Source of the DNA: Hydractinia symbiolongicarpus
Lineage: Eukaryota > Cnidaria > Hydrozoa > Anthoathecata > Hydractiniidae
DNA length: 64,000 bases
Reading direction: 5' to 3'
Assembly: GCF_029227915.1 (NCBI RefSeq)
Contig: NC_079875.1
Span: 41,065,201-41,129,200 of the forward strand
In this document: positions 48,201 to 60,220 of the stretch, piece after piece
How positions within the stretch are numbered: the first letter of the stretch is position 1
How the letters are laid out: each line of letters begins with the position of its first letter
The notes under the pieces: model-generated
Database searches by the model: none
What the model was told of the DNA's origin: nothing
What the model saw: only the letters and a program-made list of their open reading frames with translations
Made by a program: the position numbers and the translations under genes

Positions 48201-48686
48201 CCACTTTCATTAAGCGTCTCATCAAAAATGAAAATATTTCTAAAAACTACAAGTCTCATGCGTTTTAGTGGTGAAAAAATAATTTAAAAAATAGTTCGCA
48301 AAAAAACTTTACTCTCTGGGTACTTTCTTTGTATACTTTTGACTATACGGGCCGAGTTCGGGATTTACGGGAAATCGCGGGTTTTGGTTTGCCGGCGATT
48401 AAACTTCTTTTATTCAGCGTCTCATCAAAAATGAAAACATTTTTAAAAACTACAAGTCTCATGGGCTTTAGTGGTGAAATTATAATTTAAAAAATCGTTT
48501 GGGAAATGAGTTTACTCCCTGGGTACTTTCTTTGTATACTTTTGACTATACGGACCGAGTTCGGGATTTACGGGAAATCGCAGGTTTTCGTTTGCCGGCG
48601 ATTAAACTTCTTTTATTCAGCGTCTCATCAAAAATGAAAACATTTTTAAAAACTACAAGTCTCATGGGCTTTAGTGGTGAAATAAT
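45238..48686 (+). repeat. 17-mer higher-order unit (3449 bp), copy 2
   Basis: This is a direct repeat of 41789-45237. It is the longest apparently identical block in the window. It is followed by an H monomer with AAGCCCGGGATTTACGGG rather than the GCGATTAACGGG variant at the start of each copy, so the block ends within about the last monomer. Confidence 0.92.
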
Positions 48687-49178
48687 AATTTAAAAAATCG
48701 TTTGGGAAATGAGTTTACTCCCTGGGTACTTTCTTTGTATACTTTTGACTATACGGGCCAAGCCCGGGATTTACGGGAAATCGCGGGTTTTCGTTTTTCG
48801 GCGATTAAACTTCTTTTATTCAGCGTCTCATCAAAAATGAAACATTTTTGAAAACTACAAGTCTTATGCGTTTTAGTGGTGAAAAAATAATTTAAAAAAT
48901 CGTTTTGGAAATGAGTTTATTCACAGGGTACTTTCTTTGTATACATTCGACTATACGGGCCAAGCCCGGGATTTACGGGAAATCGCGGGTTTTCGTTTTC
49001 CGGCGATTAAACCTCTTTCAGTAAGCGTCTCATCAAAAATGAAAAATATTTTGAAAACTACAAGTCTCATGCGTTTTAGTGGTAAAAAAATAATTTAAAA
49101 AATCGTTCGGGAAATGAGTTTACTCCCTGGGTACTTTCTTTGTATACTTTTGACTATACGGACCGAGTTCGGGATTTA

Positions 49179-50192
49179 CGGGAAATCGCAGGTTTTCGTT
49201 TGCCGGCGATTAAACTTCTTTTATTCAGCGTCTCATCAAAAATGAAAACATTTTTAAAAACTACAAGTCTCATGGGCTTTAGTGGTGAAAAAATAATTTA
49301 AAAAATAGTTCGCAAAATGACTTTACTCCCTGGGTACTTTCTTTGTATACTTTTTACTATACGGGCCTAGTTCGGGATTTACGGAAAATCGCGGGTTTTC
49401 GTTTGCCGGCGATTAAACTTCTTTTATTCAGCGTCTCATCAAAAATGAAAACATTTTTAAAAACTACAAGTGTCATGGGCTTTAGTGGTGAAATTATAAT
49501 TTAAAAAATCGTTTGGGAAATGAGTTTACTCCCTGGGTACTTTCTTTGTATACTTTTGACTATACGGGCCAAGCCCGGGATTTACGGGAAATCGCGGGTT
49601 TTCGATTTTCGGCGATTAAACTTATTTTATTCAGCGTCTCATCAAAAATGAAACATTTTTGAAAACTACAAGTCTTATGCGTTTTAGTGGTAAAAAAATA
49701 ATTTAAAAAATCGTTTTGGAAATGAGTTTACTCACAGGGTACTTTCTTTGTATACATTCGACTATACGGGCCAAGCCCGGGATTTACAGGAAATCGCGAG
49801 TTTTCGTTTGCCGGCGATTAAACCTCTTTCAGTAAGCGTCTCATCAAAAATAAAAACATTTCTGAAAACTACAAGTCTCATGCGTTGTAGTGGTGAAAAA
49901 ATAATTTATAAAATCGTTTGCGAAATGAGTTTACTCCCTGGGTACTTTCTTCGTATACTTTTGACTATACGGGCCGAGTCCGGAATTTACGGGAAGTCGC
50001 GAGTTTTCGTTTGCCGGCGATTAAACTTCTTTTATTCAGTGTCTCATCAAAAATGAAAACATTTTTAAAAACTACAAGTCTACTGGGCTTTAGTGGTGAA
50101 ATAATAATTTAAAAAATCGTTCGGGAAATGAGTTTACACCCTGGGTACTTTCTTTGAATGCTTTTGACTATACGGGCCGAGTCCGGGATTTT
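49179..50192 (+). repeat. 5-mer unit (1014 bp), copy 1
   Basis: F(right)-G-H-D-B-A(left) is repeated at an offset of 1014 bp. Shared markers are GGGCCTAGTTCGGG, TTTACGGAAAATCG, TTTTCGATTTTCGG, AATTTATAAAATCGTTTGCG, TTTCTTCGTATAC and AAGTCTACTGGGC. About two differences were seen: GTGTCATGGG near 49470 against GTCTCATGGG, and AAATCGCGGG near 49590 against AAATCGCAGG. Confidence 0.9.
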
Positions 50193-51276
50193 CGGGAAAT
50201 CGCAGGTTTTCGTTTGCCGGCGATTAAACTTCTTTTATTCAGCGTCTCATCAAAAATGAAAACATTTTTAAAAACTACAAGTCTCATGGGCTTTAGTGGT
50301 GAAAAAATAATTTAAAAAATAGTTCGCAAAATGACTTTACTCCCTGGGTACTTTCTTTGTATACTTTTTACTATACGGGCCTAGTTCGGGATTTACGGAA
50401 AATCGCGGGTTTTCGTTTGCCGGCGATTAAACTTCTTTTATTCAGCGTCTCATCAAAAATGAAAACATTTTTAAAAACTACAAGTCTCATGGGCTTTAGT
50501 GGTGAAATTATAATTTAAAAAATCGTTTGGGAAATGAGTTTACTCCCTGGGTACTTTCTTTGTATACTTTTGACTATACGGGCCAAGCCCGGGATTTACG
50601 GGAAATCGCAGGTTTTCGATTTTCGGCGATTAAACTTATTTTATTCAGCGTCTCATCAAAAATGAAACATTTTTGAAAACTACAAGTCTTATGCGTTTTA
50701 GTGGTAAAAAAATAATTTAAAAAATCGTTTTGGAAATGAGTTTACTCACAGGGTACTTTCTTTGTATACATTCGACTATACGGGCCAAGCCCGGGATTTA
50801 CAGGAAATCGCGAGTTTTCGTTTGCCGGCGATTAAACCTCTTTCAGTAAGCGTCTCATCAAAAATAAAAACATTTCTGAAAACTACAAGTCTCATGCGTT
50901 GTAGTGGTGAAAAAATAATTTATAAAATCGTTTGCGAAATGAGTTTACTCCCTGGGTACTTTCTTCGTATACTTTTGACTATACGGGCCGAGTCCGGAAT
51001 TTACGGGAAGTCGCGAGTTTTCGTTTGCCGGCGATTAAACTTCTTTTATTCAGTGTCTCATCAAAAATGAAAACATTTTTAAAAACTACAAGTCTACTGG
51101 GCTTTAGTGGTGAAATAATAATTTAAAAAATCGTTCGGGAAATGAGTTTACACCCTGGGTACTTTCTTTGAATGCTTTTGACTATACGGGCCGAGTCCGG
51201 GATTTTCGGGAAATCGCAGGTTTTCGTTTGCCGGCGATTAAACTTCTTTTATTCAGCGTCTCATCAAAAATGAAAA
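50193..51276 (+). repeat. 5-mer unit (1014 bp), copy 2
   Basis: This is a direct repeat of 49179-50192. The joint monomer (50106 onward) has a family A left half (TTTGAATGC, TTTTCGGG) and a family F right half (ATGAAAACATTTTTAAAAAC, GGGCTTTAG). The switch lies in 50193-50262. The corresponding monomer at 51120 is family A throughout. Confidence 0.9.
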
Positions 51277-52539
51277 ATATTTTGAAAACTACAAGTCTCA
51301 TGCGTTTTAGTGGTGAAAAAATAATTTAAAAAATCGTTCGGGAAATGAGTTTACTCCCTGGGTACTTTCTTTGTATACTTTTGATTATACGGGCCGGGTC
51401 CCGGGTTTACGGGAAATGGCGGGTTTTCGTTTGCAGGCGATTAAACTTCTTTTATTCAGCGTCTCATCAAAAATGAAAACATTTTTGAAAACTACAAGTC
51501 TCATGTGTTTTAGTGGTGAAAAGATAATTTAAAAAATCGTTTTGGAAATGAGTTTATTCACAGGGTACTTTCTTTGTATACATTCGACTATACGGGCCAA
51601 GCCCGGGATTTACGGGAAATCGCGGGTTTTTCTTTGCCGGCGATTAAACCACTTTAATTAAGCGTCTCATCAAAAATGAAAACATTTCTAAAAACTACAA
51701 GTCTCATGCGTTTTAGTGGTGAAAAATTAATTTAAAAAATAGTTCGCAAAATGACTTTACTCCCTGGGTACTTTCTTTGTATACTTTTGACTATACGGGC
51801 CGAGTTCGGGATTTACGGGAAATCGCGGGTTTTCGTTTGCCGGCGATTAAACTTCTTTTATTCAGCGTCTCATCAAAAATGAAAACATTTTTAAAAACTA
51901 CAAGTCTCATGGGCTTTAGTGGTGAAATAATAATTTAAAAAATCGTTTGGAAAATGAGTTTACTCCCTGGGTACTTTCTTTTATACTTTTGACTATACGG
52001 ACCGAGTTCGGGATTTACGGGAAATCGCAGGTTTTCGTTTGCCGGCGATTAAACTTCTTTTATTCAGCGTCTCATCAAAAATGAAAACATTTTTAAAAAC
52101 TACAAGTCTCCTGGGCTTTAGTGGTGAAATAATAATTTAAAAAATCGTTCGGGAAATGAGTTTACACCCTGGTTACTTTCTTTGTATGCTTTTGACTATA
52201 CGGGCCGAGTCCGGGATTTTCGGGAAATTGCAGGTTTTCGTTTGCCGGCGATTAAACTTCTTTTATTCAGCGTCTCATTAAAAATGAAAAATATTTTGAA
52301 AACTACAAGTCTCATGCGTTTTAGTGGTAAAAAAATAATTTAAAAAATCGTTCGGGAAATGAGTTTACTCCCTGGGTACTTTCTTTGTATACTTTTGATT
52401 ATACGGGCCGGGTCCCGGGTTTACGGGAAATGGCGGGTTTTCGTTTGCCGGCGATTAAACTTCTTTTATTCAGCGTCTCATCAAAAATGAAAACATTTTT
52501 AAAAACTACAAGTCTCATGGGCTTTAGTGGTGAAATAAT
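51277..52539 (+). repeat. Mosaic E-C-G-F-A-E/F block
   Basis: The monomers run E (TTTGCAGGCG), C (AAACCACTTTAATTAAG), G, short F (CTTTCTTTTATAC) with a B-like CTCCTGGGC end, A (CATTAAAAATG, CTGGTTAC, AAATTGCAGG), then an E left half with an F right half. The short F-A-E order restarts at 52540, three monomers later. Confidence 0.75.
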
Positions 52540-54971
52540 AATTTAAAAAATCGTTTGGAAAATGAGTTTACTCCCTGGGTACTTTCTTTTATACTTTTGA
52601 CTATACGGACCGAGTTCGGGATTTACGGGAAATCGCAGGTTTTCGTTTGCCGGCGATTAAACTTCTTTTATTCAGCGTCTCATCAAAAATGAAAACATTT
52701 CTAAAAACTACAAGTCTCCTGGGCTTTAGTGGTGAAATAATAATTTAAAAAATCGTTCGGGAAATGAGTTTACACCCTGGGTACTTTCTTTGTATGCTTT
52801 TGACTATACGGGCCGAGTCCGGGATTTTCGGGAAATCGCAGGTTTTCGTTTGCCGGCGATTAAACTTCTTTTATTCAGCGTCTCATTAAAAATGAAAACA
52901 TTTTTAAAAACTACAAGTCTCCTGGGCTTTAGTGGTGAAATAATAATTTAAAAAATCGTTCGGGAAATGAGTTTACACCCTGGGTACTTTCTTTGTATGC
53001 TTTTGACTATACGGGCCGAGTCCGGGATTTTCGGGAAATCGCAGGTTTTCGTTTGCCGGCGATTAAACTTCTTTTATTCAGCGTCTCATTAAAAATGAAA
53101 AATATTTTGAAAACTACAAGTCTCATGCGTTTTAGTGGTAAAAAAATAATTTAAAAAATCGTTCGGGAAATGAGTTTACTCCCTGGGTACTTTCTTTGTA
53201 TACTTTTGATTATACGGGCCGGGTCCCGGGTTTACGGGAAATGGCGGGTTTTCGTTTGCCGGCGATTAAACTTCTTTTATTCAGCGTCTCATCAAAAATG
53301 AAAACATTTTTGAAAACTACAAGTCTCATGTGTTTTAGTGGTGAAAAGATAATTTAAAAAATCGTTTTGGAAATGAGTTTATTCACAGGGTACTTTCTTT
53401 GTATACATTCGACTATACGGGCCAAGCCCGGGATTTACGGGAAATCGCGGGTTTTTCTTTGCTGGCGATTAAACCACTTTCATTAAGCGTCTCATCAAAA
53501 ATGAAACCATTTCTAAAAACTACAAGTCTCATGCGTTTTAGTGGTGAAAAAATAATTTAAAAAATAGTTCGCGAAATGACTTTACTCCCTGGGTACTTTC
53601 TTTGTATACTTTTGACTATACGGGCCGAGTTCGGGATTTACGGGAAATCGCGGGTTTTCGTTTGCCGGCGATTAAACTTCTTTTATTCAGCGTCTCATCA
53701 AAAATGAAAACATTTTTAAAAACTACAAGTCTCATGGGCTTTAGTGGTGAAATAATAATTTAAAAAATCGTTTGGGAAATGAGTTTACTCCCTGGGTACT
53801 TTCTTTTATACTTTTGACTATACGGACCGAGTTCGGGATTTACGGGAAATCGCAGGTTTTCGTTTGCCGGCGATTAAACTTCTTTTATTCAGCGTCTCAT
53901 CAAAAATGAAAACATTTTTAAAAACTACAAGTCTCATGGGCTTTAGTGGTGAAATAATAACTTAAAAAATCGTTTGGGAAATGAGTTTACTCCCTGGGTA
54001 CTTTCTTTGTATACTTTTGACTATACGGGCCAAGCCCGGGATTTACGGGAAATCGCGGGTTTTCGTTTTTCGGCGATTAAACTTCTTTTATTCAGCGTCT
54101 CATCAAAAATGAAACATTTTTGAAAACTACAAGTCTTATGCGTTTTAGTGGTGAAAAAATAATTTAAAAAATCGTTCTGGAAGTGAGTTTACTCAGAGAG
54201 TACTTTCTTTGTATGCATTCGACTATACGGGTCAAGCCCGGGATTTACGGGAAATCGCGGGTTTTCGTTTGCCGGCGATTAAACCTCTTTCAGCAAGCGT
54301 CTCATCAAAAATAAAAACATTTCTGAAAACTACAAGTCTCATGCGTTGTAGTGGTGAAAAAATAATTTAAAAAATCGTTCGGGAAATGAGTTTACTCCCT
54401 GGGTACTTTCTTTGTATACTTTTGTCTATACGGACCGAGTTCGGGATTTACGGGAAATCGTAGGTTTTCGTTTGCCGGCGATTAAACTTCTTTTATTCAG
54501 CGTCTCATCAAAAATGAAAACATTTTTAAAAACTACAAGTCTCATGCGTTTTAGTGGTGAAAAGATAATTTAAAAAATCGTTTTGGAAAGGAGTTTATCC
54601 ACAGGGTACTTTCTTTGTATACCTTCGACTATACGGGCCAAGCCCGGATTTACGGGAAATCGCGGGTTTTTCTTTGCCGGCGATTAAACCACTTTCATTA
54701 AGCGTCTCATCAAAAATGAAAACATTTCTAAAAACTACAAGTCTCATGCGTTTTAGTGGTGAAAAAATAATTTAAAAAATAGTTCGGGAAATGACTTTAC
54801 TCCCTGGGTACTTTCTTTGGATACTTTTGACTATACGGGCCGAGTTCGGGATTTACGGGAAATCGCGGGTTTTCGTTTGCCGGCGATTAAACTTCTTTTA
54901 TTCAGCGTCTCATCAAAAATGAAAACATTTTTAAAAACTACAAGTCTCATGGGCTTTAGTGGTGAAATAAT
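52540..54971 (+). repeat. 12-mer higher-order unit (2432 bp), copy 1
   Basis: The order F(short)-A/F chimera-A-E-C-G-F(short)-H-D-F-C-G is repeated at an offset of 2432 bp. Shared markers include CATTTCTAAAAACTACAAGT with CTCCTGGGC, CTCATTAAAAATG, TTTGCTGGCG, ATGAAACCATTTC, AATAACTTAAAA, GAAGTGAGTTTACTCAGAGA, TTTTGTCTATACGG, TTTATCCACAGGG and TTTGGATACTTTTG. About seven single-base differences were seen. Confidence 0.92.
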
Positions 54972-57403
54972 AATTTAAAAAATCGTTTGGGAAATGAGTT
55001 TACTCCCTGGGTATTTTCTTTTATACTTTTGACTATACGGACCGAGTTCGGGATTTACGGGAAATCGCAGGTTTTCGTTTGCCGGCGATTAAACTTCTTT
55101 TATTCAGCGTCTCATCAAAAATGAAAACATTTCTAAAAACTACAAGTCTCCTGGGCTTTAGTGGTGAAATAATAATTTAAAAAATCGTTCGGGAAATGAG
55201 TTTACACCCTGGGTACTTTCTTTGTATGCTTTTGACTATACGGGCCGAGTCCGGGATTTTCGGGAAATCGCAGGTTTTCGTTTGCCGGCGATTAAACTTC
55301 TTTTATTCAGCGTCTCATTAAAAATGAAAACATTTTTAAAAACTACAAGTCTCCTGGGCTTTAGTGGTGAAATAATAATTTAAAAAATCGTTCGGGAAAT
55401 GAGTTTACACCCTGGGTACTTTCTTTGTATGCTTTTGACTATACGGGCCGAGTCCGGGATTTTCGGGAAATCGCAGGTTTTCGTTTGCCGGCGATTAAAC
55501 TTCTTTTATTCAGCGTCTCATTAAAAATGAAAAATATTTTGAAAACTACAAGTCTCATGCGTTTTAGTGGTAAAAATATAATTTAAAAAATCGTTCGGGA
55601 AATGAGTTTACTCCCTGGGTACTTTCTTTGTATACTTTTGATTATACGGGCCGGGTCCCGGGTTTACGGGAAATGGCGGGTTTTCGTTTGCCGGCGATTA
55701 AACTTCTTTTATTCAGCGTCTCATCAAAAATGAAAACATTTTTGAAAACTACAAGTCTCATGTGTTTTAGTGGTGAAAAGATAATTTAAAAAATCGTTTT
55801 GGAAATGAGTTTATTCACAGGGTACTTTCTTTGTATACATTCGACTATACGGGCCAAGCCCGGGATTTACGGGAAATCGCGGGTTTTTCTTTGCTGGCGA
55901 TTAAACCACTTTCATTAAGCGTCTCATCAAAAATGAAACCATTTCTAAAAACTACAAGTCTCATGCGTTTTAGTGGTGAAAAAATAATTTAAAAAATAGT
56001 TCGCGAAATGACTTTACTCCCTGGGTACTTTCTTTGTATACTTTTGACTATACGGGCCGAGTTCGGGATTTACGGGAAATCGCGGGTTTTCGTTTGCCGG
56101 CGATTAAACTTCTTTTATTCAGCGTCTCATCAAAAATGAAAACATTTTTAAAAACTACAAGTCTCATGGGCTTTAGTGGTGAAATAATAATTTAAAAAAT
56201 CGTTTGGGAAATGAGTTTACTCCCTGGGTACTTTCTTTTATACTTTTGACTATACGGACCGAGTTCGGGATTTACGGGAAATCGCAGGTTTTCGTTTGCC
56301 GGCGATTAAACTTCTTTTATTCAGCGTCTCATCAAAAATGAAAACATTTTTAAAAGCTACAAGTCTCATGGGCTTTAGTGGTGAAATAATAACTTAAAAA
56401 ATCGTTTGGGAAATGAGTTTACTCCCTGGGTACTTTCTTTGTATACTTTTGACTATACGGGCCAAGCCCGGGATTTACGGGAAATCGCGGGTTTTCGTTT
56501 TTCGGCGATTAAACTTCTTTTATTCAGCGTCTCATCAAAAATGAAACATTTTTGAAAACTACAAGTCTTATGCGTTTTAGTGGTGAAAAAATAATTTAAA
56601 AAATCGTTCTGGAAGTGAGTTTACTCAGAGAGTACTTTCTTTGTATACATTCGACTATACGGGTCAAGCCCGGGATTTACGGGAAATCGCGGGTTTTCGT
56701 TTGCCGGCGATTAAACCTCTTTCAGCAAGCGTCTCATCAAAAATAAAAACATTTCTGAAAACTACAAGTCTCATGCGTTGTAGTGGTGAAAAAATAATTT
56801 AAAAAATCGTTCGGGAAATGAGTTTACTCCCTGGGTACTTTCTTTGCATACTTTTGTCTATACGGACCGAGTTCGGGATTTACGGGAAATCGCAGGTTTT
56901 CGTTTGCCGGCGATTAAACTTCTTTTATTCAGCGTCTCATCAAAAATGAAAACATTTTTAAAAACTACAAGTCTCATGCGTTTTAGTGGTGAAAAGATAA
57001 TTTAAAAAATCGTTTTGGAAAGGAGTTTATCCACAGGGTACTTTCTTTGTATACCTTCGACTATACGGGCCAAGCCCGGATTTACGGGAAATCGCGGGTT
57101 TTTCTTTGCCGGCGATTAAACCACTTTCATTAAGCGTCTCATCAAAAATGAAAACATTTCTAAAAACTACAAGTCTCATGCGTTTTAGTGGTGAAAAAAT
57201 AATTTAAAAAATAGTTCGGGAAATGACTTTACTCCCTGGGTACTTTCTTTGGATACTTTTGACTATACGGGCCGAGTTCGGGATTTACGGGAAATCGCGG
57301 GTTTTCGTTTGCCGGCGATTAAACTTCTTTTATTCAGCGTCTCATCAAAAATGAAAACATTTTTAAAAACTACAAGTCTCATGGGCTTTAGTGGTGAAAT
57401 AAT
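54972..57403 (+). repeat. 12-mer higher-order unit (2432 bp), copy 2
   Basis: This is a direct repeat of 52540-54971. Private differences include CTGGGTATTTTCTTTTATAC near 55010, GGTAAAAATATAATTT near 55570, TTAAAAGCTAC near 56355 and TTTGCATAC near 56845. Its last four monomers (D-F-C-G) are also the start of the 6-mer pair. Confidence 0.92.
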
Positions 57404-57808
57404 AATTTAAAAAATCGTTTTGGAAACGAGTTTACTCCCTGGGTACTTTCTTTGTAAACTTTTGACTATACGGACCGAGTTCGGGATTTACGGGAAATCG
57501 CAGGTTTTCGTTTGCCGGCGATTAAACTTCTTTTATTCAGCGTCTCATCAAAAATGAAAACATTTTTAAAAACTACAAGTCTCATGGGCTTTAGTGGTGA
57601 AATAATAATTTAAAAAATCGTTTGGGAAATGAGTTTACTCCCTGGGTACTTTCTTTGTATACTTTTGACTATACGGGCCAAGCCGGGATTTACGGGAAAT
57701 CGCGGGTTTTCGTTTTCCGGCAATTAAACTTCTTTTATTCAGCGTCTCATCAAAAATGAAAACAATTTTGAAAACTACAAGTCTTATGCGTTTTAGTGAT
57801 GAAAAAAT
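56593..57808 (+). repeat. 6-mer unit (1216 bp), copy 1
   Basis: The order is D (TCAGAGAGTAC), F (TTTTGTCTATACGG), C (GGAAAGGAGTTTATCCACAG), G (AATAGTTCGGGAAATGAC), F (CGTTTTGGAAACGAG) and H-like (CCAAGCCGGGATTT, CCGGCAATTAAAC). It is repeated at an offset of 1216 bp. The one difference seen is GCATAC near 56846 against GTATAC in copy 2. Confidence 0.92.
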
Positions 57809-59024
57809 AATTTAAAAAATCGTTCTGGAAGTGAGTTTACTCAGAGAGTACTTTCTTTGTATACATTCGACTATACGGGTCAAGCCCGGGATTTACGGGA
57901 AATCGCGGGTTTTCGTTTGCCGGCGATTAAACCTCTTTCAGCAAGCGTCTCATCAAAAATAAAAACATTTCTGAAAACTACAAGTCTCATGCGTTGTAGT
58001 GGTGAAAAAATAATTTAAAAAATCGTTCGGGAAATGAGTTTACTCCCTGGGTACTTTCTTTGTATACTTTTGTCTATACGGACCGAGTTCGGGATTTACG
58101 GGAAATCGCAGGTTTTCGTTTGCCGGCGATTAAACTTCTTTTATTCAGCGTCTCATCAAAAATGAAAACATTTTTAAAAACTACAAGTCTCATGCGTTTT
58201 AGTGGTGAAAAGATAATTTAAAAAATCGTTTTGGAAAGGAGTTTATCCACAGGGTACTTTCTTTGTATACCTTCGACTATACGGGCCAAGCCCGGATTTA
58301 CGGGAAATCGCGGGTTTTTCTTTGCCGGCGATTAAACCACTTTCATTAAGCGTCTCATCAAAAATGAAAACATTTCTAAAAACTACAAGTCTCATGCGTT
58401 TTAGTGGTGAAAAAATAATTTAAAAAATAGTTCGGGAAATGACTTTACTCCCTGGGTACTTTCTTTGGATACTTTTGACTATACGGGCCGAGTTCGGGAT
58501 TTACGGGAAATCGCGGGTTTTCGTTTGCCGGCGATTAAACTTCTTTTATTCAGCGTCTCATCAAAAATGAAAACATTTTTAAAAACTACAAGTCTCATGG
58601 GCTTTAGTGGTGAAATAATAATTTAAAAAATCGTTTTGGAAACGAGTTTACTCCCTGGGTACTTTCTTTGTAAACTTTTGACTATACGGACCGAGTTCGG
58701 GATTTACGGGAAATCGCAGGTTTTCGTTTGCCGGCGATTAAACTTCTTTTATTCAGCGTCTCATCAAAAATGAAAACATTTTTAAAAACTACAAGTCTCA
58801 TGGGCTTTAGTGGTGAAATAATAATTTAAAAAATCGTTTGGGAAATGAGTTTACTCCCTGGGTACTTTCTTTGTATACTTTTGACTATACGGGCCAAGCC
58901 GGGATTTACGGGAAATCGCGGGTTTTCGTTTTCCGGCAATTAAACTTCTTTTATTCAGCGTCTCATCAAAAATGAAAACAATTTTGAAAACTACAAGTCT
59001 TATGCGTTTTAGTGATGAAAAAAT
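57809..59024 (+). repeat. 6-mer unit (1216 bp), copy 2
   Basis: This is a direct repeat of 56593-57808. The first four monomers also occur at about 54161-54971, giving three copies of D-F-C-G but only two of the last two monomers. The next monomer (59025) changes to the TTTACACCC / TTGACTTTACAGG type of the right-hand sub-array. Confidence 0.92.
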
Positions 59025-60220
59025 AATTTAAAAAATCGTTCTGGAAATGAGTTTACACCCTGGGTACTTTCTTTGTATACTTTTGACTTTACAGGCCGAG
59101 TCCGGGATTTACGGGAAATCGCGGGTTTTCGTTTCCCGGCGATTAAACTTCTTTTATTCAGCGTCTCATCAAAAATGAAAACATTTTTGAAAACTACAAG
59201 TCTCATGCGTTTTAGTGATGAAAAAATAATTTAAAAAATCGTTCTGGAAATGAGTTTACTCACAGGGTACTTTCTTTGTATACATTCGACTATACGGGCG
59301 AAGCCCGGGATTTATGGGAAATCGCGGGTTTTCGTTTGCCGGCGATTAAACCTCTTTCAGTAAGCGTCTCATCAAAAATAAAAACATTTCTGAAAACTAC
59401 AAGTCTCATGCGTTGTAGTGGTGAAAAAATAATTTAAAAAATCGTTTGGGAAATGAGTTTACTCCCTGGGTACTTTCTTTGTATACTTTTGACTATACGG
59501 GCCAAGCCCGGGATTTACGGGAAATCGCGGGTTTTCGTTTTTCGGCGATTAAACTTCTTTTATTCAGCGTCTCATCAAAAATGAAACATTTTTGAAAACT
59601 ACAAGTCTTATGCGTTTTAGTGGTGAAAAAATAATTTAAAAAATCGTTCTGGAAGTGAGTTTACTCACAGGGTACTTTCTTTGTATACATTCAGCTATAC
59701 GGGCCAAGCCCGGGATTTACAGGAAATCGCGGGTTTTCGTTTCCCGGCGATTAAACCTCTTTCAGTAAGCGTCTCATCAAAAATGAAAACATTGGGCTTT
59801 AGTGGTGAAATAATAATTTAAAAAATCGTTCGGGAAATGAGTTTACACCGTGGGTACTTTCTTTGTATGCTTTTGACTATACGGGGCGAGTCCGGGATTT
59901 TTGGGAAATCGCAGGTTTTCGTTTGCCGGCGATTAAACTTCTTTTATTCAGCGTCTCATCAAAAATGAAAAATATTTTGAAAACTACAAGTCTCATGCGT
60001 CTTAGTGGTGAAAAAATAATTTAAAAAATCGTTCGGGAAACAAGTTTACTCACTGGGTACTTTCTTTGTATACATTCGACTATACGGGCCAAGCCCGGGA
60101 TTTACGGGAACTTGCGGGTTTTCCTTTGCCGGCGATTAAACCATTTTCATTAAGCGTCTCATTAAAAATGAAAACATTTTTGAAAACTACAAGTCTCATG
60201 CGTTTTAGTGATGAAAAAAT
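59025..60220 (+). repeat. Irregular start of the right-hand sub-array
   Basis: The six units are a TTGACTTTACAGG unit (59025), D (GGGCGAAGCCC), H, the 182-bp deleted unit, A-like (ACACCGTGGG, TTTTTGGGAAATC) and C-like (GGAAACAAGTTTACTCACTG, GGGAACTTGCGGG). No GTTCGGGATTTACGGGA motif was seen from here to the right edge. Confidence 0.75.
59633..59814 (+). repeat. 182-bp truncated monomer (21-bp deletion)
   Basis: The right half reads GAAAACATTGGGCTTTAG, where other units have GAAAACATTTTTAAAAAC, then CTACAAGTCTCAT, then GGGCTTTAG. Exactly 21 bases are missing, from after AACATT to before GGGC. The left part is family D (AAACCTCTTTCAGTAAGCG) and the right end is F-like (GGGCTTTAGTGG), so deletion and family switch coincide. 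Confidence 0.92.

Noticed and set aside
49748-50056. 102-codon open frames at 49748 and 50762
   Set aside because: They are two copies of the same 1014-bp duplication. The frame runs on because ATTTATAAAATC replaces the usual ATTTAAAAAATC stop, and then shifts out of the usual frame.
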